Below are positions 1-6,034 of a stretch of DNA of 8,731 nucleotides, piece by piece. Under the pieces are notes generated by a model. That model was not told the DNA's origin. It did not search any database and was given only the letters and a program-made list of their open reading frames with translations. The translations under genes were made by a program, and so were the position numbers. Every line of letters begins with the position of its first letter. The first letter of the stretch is position 1. Origin of the DNA: Candidatus Omnitrophota bacterium (GTDB lineage: Bacteria > Omnitrophota > Gorgyraeia > Gygaellales > Profunditerraquicolaceae); NCBI GenBank assembly GCA_030018895.1, contig JASEHM010000027.1:1-8731 (forward strand). Direction: 5' to 3'.

Positions 1-28
1 CCTTGACAAAATATTTATTTTGTCAAGG
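1..28. promoter_or_regulatory. Perfect 13-bp inverted repeat upstream of the DUF4912 gene
   Basis: The arms CCTTGACAAAATA (1-13) and TATTTTGTCAAGG (16-28) are exact reverse complements separated by TT. The repeat ends 15 nt before the AAGGAGG ribosome binding site of the first gene. It could be an operator for a dimeric regulator, a 5' leader hairpin, or the end of an upstream gene whose body is outside the window. TTGACA at 3-8 resembles a -35 box, but no convincing -10 follows at normal spacing. No T-run follows the right arm, so an intrinsic terminator reading + is not well supported. The symmetry is seen directly; the role is inferred. Confidence 0.5.
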
Positions 29-43
29 GTCAAGCGTTCATTG

Positions 44-50
44 AAGGAGG
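44..50 (+). promoter_or_regulatory. Strong Shine-Dalgarno of the DUF4912 gene
   Basis: AAGGAGG lies 6 nt before the ATG at 57 and 9 nt before a second in-frame ATG at 60. Either start is possible; the two differ by one Met. It is the best ribosome binding site in the window and contrasts with the weak or absent sites before uppS, dxr, rseP and ispG. Confidence 0.75.
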
Positions 51-56
51 AGAGGT

Positions 57-1121
57 ATGATGATATTACGTAAGCTCAAAGAAAAGTTAAAAAAATTAAC
101 GCAGAGGAAGGCAAAACCCAAGGAAGCAAAAGTAAAGGAAATAAAGCCTAAGGCAAGGATACTAAAGAAGATAAAAACAATTAAAGAGCCGGTTCATGCA
201 GAAACAAAAAAAGCGGCCCTTAATGAAGAACAATTAATAATAGAAAGAGAGAAGTATTCTCATCCGCAAATAACTAAACCGCGCCGTGTTTTACCTCAGG
301 AACTGCCTACTTGCTATGATCAGGATAAAATTGTGCTGCAGGTGCGTGATTTATGGTGGCTCCATGCTTATTGGGAGGTTAAAGGCTCAACTATTGAGAG
401 GCTTAAAAACGAATTTAAAGATGAGTTTTACAAGGCAAGGCGCGTTTTACGGGTTTATGATATAACCAATACTGCATTTAATGGCTCAAACGCCCAAAGG
501 TTTTTTGATGTTCCTGTTAGTGATTATTCCAGCAATTGGTATATTGATACCGGTGGCCCGGGTAAATCATGGATTGTGGATTTTGGCTTATTACTGAGCG
601 ACGGAAGATTTATTACTATAATACGTTCAAATATAGTTTATACGCCTCAGGAAGGCCCTTCATTGGTTACTGATGAAGAATGGATGGTACCTGAGGAGAT
701 GTTTGCCCGTCTTTATGGTATGGGTTTTGGGTTAGGCAGGAGTTCTCCTACAGGTAAGGCCTGGCAGGAAAGAATTAAGCAGGCCTTATTTTCCGGTGTC
801 TTTGCTTCTCCTGGAATGGCTTCTATGGCAAGCCCTGTAAAAAAGCTTCCACGAGAAAGGAAATTTTGGTTTGTTCTTGATTGCGAATTGATTGTTTATG
901 GCGCTACTGAACCGGATGCTAAGGTAACTGTTCAGGGCAGGCCCATAACATTAAGACAGGACGGAACCTTTTCATTGCGTTTTAGCCTTCCTGATGGTAA
1001 GCAGGTTATACCTGTTAAGGCAGTTTCAAGCGATTCTATTGAGGAACGCGTTATCATGCCTACGGTAACCAGGGAAACTAAAAGTAGTATTATGGTTAAA
1101 GAAGAGATAGCCAACTTATGA
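57..1121 (+). CDS. DUF4912 domain protein with Lys-rich N-terminus and C-terminal Ig-like domain
   Basis: This 354-residue protein has three recognisable parts. Residues 1-50 are very rich in Lys/Arg with no signal peptide, probably disordered and possibly able to bind nucleic acid or polyanions. Residues about 84-200 fit DUF4912 (seen: LWWLHAYWEV near 99-108, ARRVLRVYDIT near 127-137, WYIDTGGPGKSWIVDFG near 161-177, and an I-R-S-N-x-V-Y-T-P ending). A Gly/Ser/Met-rich linker with GLGRSSPTGKAWQERI (225-240) follows. Residues about 268-340 form a small beta-rich domain (ELIVYGATEPDAKVTVQGRP, then DGTFSLRFSLPDG) resembling the Ig-like domain often attached to DUF4912. The family has no settled biochemical function. 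Members commonly neighbour GH57/DUF1957 glucan enzymes, as here, so a role in storage-polysaccharide metabolism or its regulation is inferred. The start is set by the strong AAGGAGG. The family call is firm; function is unknown. Confidence 0.85.
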   Translation: MMILRKLKEKLKKLTQRKAKPKEAKVKEIKPKARILKKIKTIKEPVHAETKKAALNEEQLIIEREKYSHPQITKPRRVLPQELPTCYDQDKIVLQVRDLWWLHAYWEVKGSTIERLKNEFKDEFYKARRVLRVYDITNTAFNGSNAQRFFDVPVSDYSSNWYIDTGGPGKSWIVDFGLLLSDGRFITIIRSNIVYTPQEGPSLVTDEEWMVPEEMFARLYGMGFGLGRSSPTGKAWQERIKQALFSGVFASPGMASMASPVKKLPRERKFWFVLDCELIVYGATEPDAKVTVQGRPITLRQDGTFSLRFSLPDGKQVIPVKAVSSDSIEERVIMPTVTRETKSSIMVKEEIANL

Positions 1122-1215
1122 CTTTTAAAAATGCCAGTCACAAGATGCGGCGGGTCCGCCAATATCTTTGGCAAAAACCCAATGAAAATAACGAATTGTT
1201 ATTTTTGCGTTTGCA
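1122..1215. other. Start of the 323-bp gap after the DUF4912 gene: two small inverted repeats
   Basis: No gene is seen in the 1122-1444 gap. Its first part holds a short GC palindrome, GGCGG-GT-CCGCC (1149-1160), and an AT-rich inverted repeat, AAAATAAC (1185-1192) / GTTATTTT (1198-1205) with loop GAATT, followed by one more T and GCG. The second could act as a weak terminator for the DUF4912 transcript, but the stem has little GC and no true T-tract follows. The rest of the gap holds the 24-bp module and the palindromic composite listed separately. TTGATT (1402-1407) and ATTAAT (1425-1430) at 17-nt spacing could be a poor promoter for the next gene. Confidence 0.35.
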
Positions 1216-1239
1216 TGTAACAGTTTAGCTCTTAGAAGT
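1216..1239. repeat. Shared intergenic module, copy A (24 bp)
   Basis: The stretch begins TGTAACAGTTTAGCTC and ends TTAGAAGT. It matches copy C (7347-7370) at all but one position and copy B (3058-3081) at all but two. Homology to the longer 42-bp form of B and C stops after AAGT. It lies 21 bp before a GTCATTCCCG palindromic element. No function is recognised. Confidence 0.8.
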
Positions 1240-1260
1240 ATTCGTCGAGCTTTAGAATTT

Positions 1261-1382
1261 GTCATTCCCGAATGTTTTAATCCCCGTTTTCGCGGGGACG
1301 AATCCAGTTATCTGGATTTCCGCTGGTCCCCGCGTACGCGGGGATTATTCCGTGCATGGATTCCCGCTTGCGCGGGAATGAC
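1261..1382. repeat. Composite palindromic intergenic element with 10-bp terminal inverted repeats
   Basis: The 122-bp element is bounded by GTCATTCCCG (1261-1270) and its reverse complement CGGGAATGAC (1373-1382). Inside are four dyads: TCCCCG/CGGGGA (1281-1286/1293-1298), AATCCAG/CTGGATT (1301-1307/1312-1318), the perfect 18-bp palindrome TCCCCGCGTACGCGGGGA (1327-1344), and ATTCCCGCTTGCGCGGGAAT (1360-1379). The last fits the ATTCCC-N8-GGGAAT layout known for neisserial dRS3 repeats; this is resemblance, not proof of homology. There is no coding capacity. Such elements are usually non-autonomous palindromic repeats; mRNA folding, gyrase/IHF binding or transcription attenuation are possible but not shown. 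Confidence 0.85.
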
Positions 1383-1444
1383 ACGGGACGGGAATGATAT
1401 ATTGATTTGGTATTAACAGATAACATTAATGCGGGGTTATTCAT

Positions 1445-3025
1445 ATGCATAAAGGATACCTTTGTTTAGTTTTACACGGCCACCTTCCTTTTGTCCGCCA
1501 TCCTGAACACGAGGATTTTTTAGAGGAAGATTGGCTTTATGAGGCGATAACTGAGACCTATATTCCTTTGATTTGGGTCTTTGAAAATTTGCTGGCTGAA
1601 AATGTGGATTTTCGCCTGACAATGACTTTAAGCCCAATGCTTCTTTCTATGTTAAGCGACTTTTTGCTTGGAGAGCGTTATTTAAAACATATAAACAAAC
1701 TTATTGAGCTTGCGCATAAAGAAATTGAAAGAACCACCTGGCAGCAGTCTTTTCAGCGCCTGGCAATAATGTATTTGAATCAATTCTGTAAAGCCCGGGA
1801 TACATTTTTAAAGTATAATCGTAATTTAACAGGCGCGTTTAAAAATTTCCAGGATGCCGGAAAATTAGAAATTATTACTTGTGGGGCAACCCATGGATAT
1901 TTCCCGCTTATGGATGTCTGCCGCGAGTCGGTTAGGGCTCAAGTTAAGGTAGCTGCAAGCCACTATGAAACCATATTCGGCAGAAGGCCAAAAGGTATCT
2001 GGCTGCCTGAATGTGGTTACCAGCCCGGGCAGGATGAGATTTTAAGGGAGTCAGGTATCCGTTATTTCTTTACTGATTCTCACGGAGTTTTGCACGGCAC
2101 CCCCAGGCCGAAATACGGCGTATTTGCCCCTGTGTATTGTAAAGGGACAAGTGTTGCCTGTTTTGCCAGAGACTTAGAATCATCTAAGCAGGTCTGGTCT
2201 TCTGTTGAAGGTTATCCCGGAGATTATAATTACCGCGAGTTCTATCGGGATATTGGGTTTGATTTGGAGTATGAGTATATAAAGCCGTATATTCATCCTG
2301 ATGGCATAAGGATAAACACAGGCATAAAATATTATCGTATCAGTGGTTCGGCAAATCAGAAAGAGCCTTATGTTGCAGAGTGGGCAAAAGAAAAAGCAGC
2401 TGCGCATGCAGGCAATTTTTTGTTTAACCGTCAGAAACAGATAGAATACCTTTATGATCTTATGCAAAAAAAACCTATCCTTGTTTCTCCGTATGATGCA
2501 GAGTTGTTTGGCCATTGGTGGTATGAAGGCCCAATGTGGCTGGATTTTTTAATCCGAAAGATTGCATTTGATCAGGATGAAATACGCCTGATTACTGCCT
2601 CAGAATATTTAGCAGAAAATCCAAGGAACCAGGTGCTTACGCCTTCTTTTTCAAGTTGGGGTTGGAAAGGTTACAGTGAGATGTGGCTTCAGGGGACAAA
2701 TGATTGGATTTATCGGCATTTGCATGCTACCTCAGGCAGAATGACTGAATTAGTAAAGAGTTTTCCTCAAGCAGATGGTTTATTTCTGCGCGCCTTGAAT
2801 CAGGCCTTACGTGAACTTCTGCTCAGTCAGAGTTCTGATTGGGCATTTATTATGGGCACAGGTACCCATGTTGAGTATGCCCTTAAGCGCACCAAGGAGC
2901 ATCTTTTGTGTTTTAATCGTTTATATGAAGATATAAAGTCAAACTCCATTGATCAAGAGTGGCTGGTAGATATTGAATCTAAAGACAATATTTTTCCGGA
3001 GATAGATTATCGGGTACACCAGTAA
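1445..3025 (+). CDS. GH57 family 1,4-alpha-glucan branching enzyme-type protein (DUF1957 C-terminus)
   Basis: This 526-residue cytoplasmic protein has the usual GH57 branching-enzyme length. It starts with HGHLPFVRHPEHEDFLEEDW (11-30), the conserved first strand of the (beta/alpha)7 barrel. ATHGYFPLM (148-156) follows, then the nucleophile motif GIWLPECGYQPG (184-195; Glu189 is the predicted nucleophile) and the acid/base motif SPYDAELFGHWWYEGP (348-363; Asp351). SSWGWKGYSEMWLQG (402-416) and the helical DUF1957-like region to about 500, with SSDWAFIMGTGT, complete the fold. The expected reaction is cleaving alpha-1,4 glucan and re-attaching the piece through alpha-1,6 bonds during glycogen synthesis. 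Some GH57 relatives are mainly hydrolytic, so activity is not certain from sequence. It follows the DUF4912 gene in the same orientation, a recurrent pairing. A GGGG at 1433-1436, 8 nt upstream, is the only ribosome binding site candidate. Both catalytic residues are present and the frame is intact. Confidence 0.9.
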   Translation: MHKGYLCLVLHGHLPFVRHPEHEDFLEEDWLYEAITETYIPLIWVFENLLAENVDFRLTMTLSPMLLSMLSDFLLGERYLKHINKLIELAHKEIERTTWQQSFQRLAIMYLNQFCKARDTFLKYNRNLTGAFKNFQDAGKLEIITCGATHGYFPLMDVCRESVRAQVKVAASHYETIFGRRPKGIWLPECGYQPGQDEILRESGIRYFFTDSHGVLHGTPRPKYGVFAPVYCKGTSVACFARDLESSKQVWSSVEGYPGDYNYREFYRDIGFDLEYEYIKPYIHPDGIRINTGIKYYRISGSANQKEPYVAEWAKEKAAAHAGNFLFNRQKQIEYLYDLMQKKPILVSPYDAELFGHWWYEGPMWLDFLIRKIAFDQDEIRLITASEYLAENPRNQVLTPSFSSWGWKGYSEMWLQGTNDWIYRHLHATSGRMTELVKSFPQADGLFLRALNQALRELLLSQSSDWAFIMGTGTHVEYALKRTKEHLLCFNRLYEDIKSNSIDQEWLVDIESKDNIFPEIDYRVHQ

Positions 3026-3033
3026 AGCAGAAC

Positions 3034-3054
3034 TAAGAACTAAGAAGTAGAAAA
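3034..3054. repeat. Tandem heptamer tract 1 (TAAGAAC / TAAGAAG / TAGAAAA)
   Basis: Two clear 7-bp units (3034-3040, 3041-3047) and a degenerate third begin 9 bp after the branching-enzyme stop. The same heptamers occur at 3168-3188 and 7282-7316. Each unit carries TAA and the period is not a multiple of three, so a run of three or more units places a stop in all forward frames. Confidence 0.65.
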
Positions 3055-3057
3055 AAC

Positions 3058-3099
3058 TGTAATAGTTTAGCTTTTAGAAGTGTTTTGTTATTCAGACTG
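3058..3099. repeat. Shared intergenic module, copy B (42 bp)
   Basis: It begins TGTAATAGTTTAGCTTTT and ends TTGTTATTCAGACTG. It differs from copy C (7347-7388) at only two positions over 42 bp. It is preceded by the heptamer tract, as in copy C, and followed 20 bp later by a palindromic element starting GTCATT. It lies in the 189-bp gap before uppS. No coding potential is seen. Confidence 0.85.
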
Positions 3100-3119
3100 T
3101 GTCGCAATTCGTGTTTTTC

Positions 3120-3161
3120 GTCATTGCGAGGAGCGAACGAAGTGAGCGACGAAGCAATCTC
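3120..3161. repeat. REP-like intergenic repeat (GTCATTGCGAG...GAAGCAATCTC)
   Basis: This 42-bp element has outer arms ATTGC (3123-3127) and GCAAT (3154-3158) around a GCGA/AGCGA-rich centre (GAGCGAACGAAGTGAGCGAC). Repeats of the ATTGCGAGGAGCGAA...GAAGCAATC type are widespread between genes in many bacterial phyla, normally non-coding. It shares the GTCATT left border with the four CCCG-type elements in this window. It lies about 50 bp upstream of the uppS start, so it is probably in the uppS leader if transcription comes from upstream. Confidence 0.8.
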
Positions 3162-3167
3162 AAAAAA

Positions 3168-3188
3168 TAAGAATTAAGAGTTAAGAGT
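3168..3188. repeat. Tandem heptamer tract 2 (TAAGAAT / TAAGAGT / TAAGAGT)
   Basis: Three consecutive 7-bp units lie directly after the REP-like element and 26 bp before uppS. They vary at the last two positions relative to tract 1, with the same TAAGA core. With tract 1 they flank the 42-bp module and REP-like element on both sides. Confidence 0.65.
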
Positions 3189-3214
3189 TTTGACTTTTGT
3201 AATTTCTATTCGAA

Positions 3215-3934
3215 ATGCTTAATAAGAATAATATTCCTAGGCATATTGCTATAATTATGGATGGCAATGGCCGTTGGGCAAAAGAGAGGGGTTTTTCGCG
3301 TATTATTGGCCATCGTCAAGGCGCAAAGAGATTAAAAGAGATTGTCCAATCAGCCTCTGAGACAGGAATAGAGGTGGTGACATTTTTTGCTTTTTCAGCT
3401 GAAAATTGGAATAGGCCGAAGCAGGAAATTAATCTGCTTATGCGCTATCTCAGTAATTTTTTAGATAAAGAAATTAGGCAGTTTGATAAAAATAATATCC
3501 GTTTCCTGGCAATTGGAAGGAAGGCGCCTCTGCCTGAGCCTATATTAGAAAAAATTAGCATGGCAGAGGAGAAAACCAAAAACAATAAAGGCCTGACAGT
3601 GGTTTTGGCATTAAACTATGGCGCAAGACAGGAGATAGTGGATGCGGCAAAAAGATTTGCCAATTCCGTTGTTTCTGGAAAGGTTAATGAGGACAGTCTT
3701 GATATTGAAGGGTTTGGCCGTTACCTTTATACCGCCAACCTGCCTGATCCGGATCTTTTGATACGCACCAGCGGAGAAATGCGCCTGAGCAATTTCCTGC
3801 TTTGGCAGCTTTCTTACGCGGAGTTATATTTTGTGAAAAAATATTGGCCGGATTTTACGCATCAGGATTTTAAAGAAGCAATTCTTGAGTATCAAAAAAG
3901 GGAAAGAAGATTTGGGGGCATATCAGAGGCCTAA
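3215..3934 (+). CDS. uppS: Isoprenyl transferase (undecaprenyl diphosphate synthase)
   Basis: This 239-residue cis-prenyltransferase condenses IPP units onto farnesyl diphosphate to make the C55 carrier lipid for peptidoglycan and LPS-type polymers; the enzyme is a cytoplasmic or membrane-surface dimer. The motif HIAIIMDGNGRWA (10-22) carries the catalytic Asp16 and the diphosphate-binding loop. HRQGAKRLKEIV (33-44), FFAFSAENWNRP (57-68), and LPDPDLLIRTSGEMRLSNFL (176-195) followed by LLWQ and YAELYF with Glu203 (IPP/Mg binding) are all in place. Length is slightly under the E. coli enzyme (253). The ATG at 3215 gives the usual short N-terminus before HIAIIMDG, but no Shine-Dalgarno precedes it (AATTTCTATTCGAA). 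cdsA starts 2 nt after its stop, so the two are surely co-transcribed. Chain length (C55) is assumed from family context. Confidence 0.96.
   Translation: MLNKNNIPRHIAIIMDGNGRWAKERGFSRIIGHRQGAKRLKEIVQSASETGIEVVTFFAFSAENWNRPKQEINLLMRYLSNFLDKEIRQFDKNNIRFLAIGRKAPLPEPILEKISMAEEKTKNNKGLTVVLALNYGARQEIVDAAKRFANSVVSGKVNEDSLDIEGFGRYLYTANLPDPDLLIRTSGEMRLSNFLLWQLSYAELYFVKKYWPDFTHQDFKEAILEYQKRERRFGGISEA
3925..3929 (+). promoter_or_regulatory. cdsA ribosome binding site inside the uppS end
   Basis: AGAGG sits 7 nt before the cdsA ATG and overlaps the last uppS codons. With only 2 nt between the uppS stop and the cdsA start, translational coupling is likely. Confidence 0.6.
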
Positions 3935-3936
3935 CG

Positions 3937-4734
3937 ATGTTATTAAAAAGAATAATTAGCGGAGTTGTGCTTGTAGGTGTTGTTATTGCCTCTATTTTTA
4001 TTGATTGGCAGTATAATCTGCGCCTGTGCGATATAATAATTACTATCCTTATTATCTTAGGCCTGCATGAGTTTTTCTCTATGCTCAAACATAAAGGTAT
4101 AACTACTTATAAATATTTTGGTATTGGTGTCGGCGCAATAATTCCGCTTTCCATAATGCTGCAATTTGAGCTTACTAAAAGATGGGAATTCCTTTTTATA
4201 GTTACAGCGCTTTTATTTTTAATTTTTATGCAGTTTAAACGCAGAGAAAATGCCGGCGTAACAGTAGATATTTCTACAACTTTGTTTGGCATACTTTATG
4301 TCTCATGGCTTTTTAGTTTTTTACTTAAACTTAAATATTTGGAACATGGCTTAGGTATTTTAACTTCATTGTTATTGATTACAAAATTAGGGGATATTGG
4401 CGCTTATTTTATAGGCAGCCGTTTCGGAAAAACCCCTCTCCTGCCGCATATCAGCCCGAAGAAAACAGTTGAAGGGGCTGTTGCAGGGATATTTTTTAGT
4501 GTTTTCGGGGCATTGATAAGCAGGTTTTTCTTAAATTTTTCATATCCGCACTTAATCTTTTTAGGGGTCTCTTTTGGGATAATCGGACAATTAGGGGATT
4601 TGTCAGAGTCATTGATAAAGCGAGACTGTCAGGTTAAGGATTCAGGCAACCTCTTGCCGGGTATGGGCGGAATTTTGGATGAGATTGATAGTTTATTGTT
4701 TACCGCGCCGGTATTTTATTTTTATTTAAAATAA
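3937..4734 (+). CDS. cdsA: Phosphatidate cytidylyltransferase (CDP-diglyceride synthase)
   Basis: This 265-residue polytopic inner-membrane enzyme uses CTP and phosphatidate to form CDP-diacylglycerol, the branch point for phospholipids. Many hydrophobic segments are visible (about 7-22, 32-47, 60-75, 84-98, 115-130, 138-160, 175-198, 205-218). GDIGAYFIGSRFGKTPLLP (152-170) with SPKKTVEG (173-180) is the conserved core. The C-terminal signature S-L-I-K-R-x4-K-D-S-G-N-L-L-P-G-M-G-G-I-L-D-E-I-D (225-251) holds the metal-binding Asp residues. It departs from the PROSITE-type pattern at two positions: Met243 replaces the usual His in P-G-H-G-G, and Glu249 replaces Arg in D-R-x-D. Similar P-G-(L/M)-G-G variants are, from memory, common in PVC-related bacteria, so activity is expected. 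It lies between uppS and dxr in the standard cluster order. Confidence 0.95.
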   Translation: MLLKRIISGVVLVGVVIASIFIDWQYNLRLCDIIITILIILGLHEFFSMLKHKGITTYKYFGIGVGAIIPLSIMLQFELTKRWEFLFIVTALLFLIFMQFKRRENAGVTVDISTTLFGILYVSWLFSFLLKLKYLEHGLGILTSLLLITKLGDIGAYFIGSRFGKTPLLPHISPKKTVEGAVAGIFFSVFGALISRFFLNFSYPHLIFLGVSFGIIGQLGDLSESLIKRDCQVKDSGNLLPGMGGILDEIDSLLFTAPVFYFYLK

Positions 4735-4779
4735 GCAACTTAGTAACTACTACACTGCGACACAAATTATTGACATTCT

Positions 4780-4840
4780 GTCATTCTCGCGAAAGCGGGA
4801 ATCCAGAGTTCTGGATCGTCCGGTCAAGCCGGACGATGAC
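4780..4840. repeat. Three-hairpin GTCAT-bordered intergenic element between cdsA and dxr
   Basis: The 61-bp element runs from GTCATTCTCGC to GGACGATGAC and consists almost wholly of three adjacent dyads: ATTCTCGC/GCGGGAAT with GAAA loop (4783-4802, one G-U-compatible mismatch), TCCAGA/TCTGGA (4802-4815) and TCGTCCGG/CCGGACGA (4816-4836). The outer pentamers GTCAT and ATGAC are inverted copies. It occupies nearly half of the 139-bp cdsA-dxr gap and ends 33 bp before the dxr ATG. No T-tract follows, so it is not a standard terminator, though it could attenuate or stabilise the operon mRNA. Confidence 0.85.
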
Positions 4841-4873
4841 ATTAGAAATTAATGTTACAGGGTACTACAGACT

Positions 4874-6019
4874 ATGAAGAATATAACTATCCTGGGTTCT
4901 ACTGGCTCCATAGGCCAGAATGCTTTAGAAGCCATAAGGCGTTTTCCTGGAGAATTCCATTTGGTAGGCTTAAGTGCAAATTCCAATATTAGTATTTTAG
5001 AAAGACAGATAAAGGAGTTTAAGCCCTTTTTTGTTTGTGTATCCGATCTAGAGGCGGCCAGAAAATTGAAATCCAGGATAAGCCATAAAACTAAGGTCGT
5101 TACCGGAGAAGACGGCCTTAAGTTTTTAGTTTCGGATAAAAAAACCGATAAAATTTTAATAGCGATAAACGGTTCAGCCGCGTTATCGCCTTTGTTAAAG
5201 GCGATAGATTGCGCCAAAGAGATTGCTTTAGCGAATAAAGAGGCGTTGGTTGCGGCAGGGCCGCTGGTAATGGATAGGGCTAAGGAAAAAGGCGCCTTAA
5301 TACTTCCGGTAGATAGCGAGGCATCTGCGATTTGGCAATGCCTGGAAGGGAGAAATAGGGTTGATTTAAAGAGCATTTATCTTACTGGTTCAGGAGGGCC
5401 TTTTAGGAATACAACTAAAGAACAGTTAAAAAGGGTAGGGATTAGTAAGGTATTAGCGCACCCTAGGTGGAAGATGGGCAAAAAGATAACTGTTAATTCC
5501 GCGACATTAATGAATAAGGGCCTTGAGCTTCTTGAGATTATGTTTTTATTCAGGGTGCCTTTAGAAAAAGTTAAAATTCTCGTGCATCCTGAATCTATAC
5601 TTCATTCTATGGTTGAGTTTATTGACGGTACGTTCCTTGCGCAGTTGTCTGCTGCGGATATGTGTATTCCTATACAATACGCGCTTTCTTATCCAAAGCG
5701 GCTCTCAAACTTCTTTCCTTCGGTAGATTTCTATAAATTAAAAAAACTCAATTTCGAAAAACCGGATTTTGAGAAGTTCCCTTGCCTGAAATTAGCCTAT
5801 CAGGCTGCTTCTGAGCTGGGGACTAAGCCAGCTGTTTTAAATGCCGCTAATGAAGTTTGCGTAGAAGAGTTTTTAAAAAATAGGCTTAGGTTTTTGGGTA
5901 TTGCTAAAGTAGTTGAAAAAGTTCTCAGGCGCCATCGTAATATCATCAAGCCCTGTTTAGGCGATATTTTAGAAGCAGATGCCTGGGCAAGAGAGGAAGC
6001 TGAGAGGGTTATAGGTTAG
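4874..6019 (+). CDS. dxr: 1-deoxy-D-xylulose 5-phosphate reductoisomerase
   Basis: This 381-residue cytoplasmic NADPH enzyme makes 2-C-methyl-D-erythritol 4-phosphate, the first committed MEP-pathway step and the target of fosmidomycin. The NADPH fold begins ILGSTGSIGQNAL (6-18). ALANKEALVAAG (118-129) and LPVDSEASAIWQ (144-155) follow, with metal ligands Asp147 and Glu149. TGSGGPFR (171-178), HPRWKMGKKITVNSATLMNK (196-215) with GLE after it (third metal ligand Glu218), and HPESILHSMVEFIDGTFLAQ (238-257) form the catalytic and substrate sites. The C-terminal helical domain contains AANEV (324-328) and looks complete; length is close to E. coli Dxr (398). The start fits the family N-terminus (MKNITILGSTGSIG) but has only a weak upstream CAGGG 11 nt away. 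rseP starts 15 nt after its stop. No lesion is seen. Confidence 0.97.
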   Translation: MKNITILGSTGSIGQNALEAIRRFPGEFHLVGLSANSNISILERQIKEFKPFFVCVSDLEAARKLKSRISHKTKVVTGEDGLKFLVSDKKTDKILIAINGSAALSPLLKAIDCAKEIALANKEALVAAGPLVMDRAKEKGALILPVDSEASAIWQCLEGRNRVDLKSIYLTGSGGPFRNTTKEQLKRVGISKVLAHPRWKMGKKITVNSATLMNKGLELLEIMFLFRVPLEKVKILVHPESILHSMVEFIDGTFLAQLSAADMCIPIQYALSYPKRLSNFFPSVDFYKLKKLNFEKPDFEKFPCLKLAYQAASELGTKPAVLNAANEVCVEEFLKNRLRFLGIAKVVEKVLRRHRNIIKPCLGDILEADAWAREEAERVIG

Positions 6020-6034
6020 CCGGCTCACAAGAAT

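Noticed and set aside
1261..1382. Autonomous insertion sequence
   Set aside because: Only 122 bp with no transposase frame; at most a non-autonomous palindromic element. No clear target-site duplication could be defined.
1402..1430. Promoter TTGATT-N17-ATTAAT before the GH57 gene
   Set aside because: Each box matches only 4 of 6 consensus positions in AT-rich DNA; too weak to list as a feature.
2180..2515. Minus-strand open frame inside the GH57 gene, and similar ones at 932-1174, 1437-1637, 3870-4088, 4107-4292, 6337-6642 and 6700-7068
   Set aside because: All are antisense to confidently identified genes and lack motifs or ribosome binding sites.
3190..3195. TTGACT as a -35 box for uppS (and TTGACA at 4770-4775 for dxr)
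   Set aside because: The expected -10 position for the first falls at the uppS start codon, and for the second falls on GC-rich repeat sequence with no TATAAT-like box.
4855..5376. 173-codon minus-strand open frame opposite dxr
   Set aside because: A shadow of the strongly conserved dxr N-terminal half; composition is typical of antisense reading.
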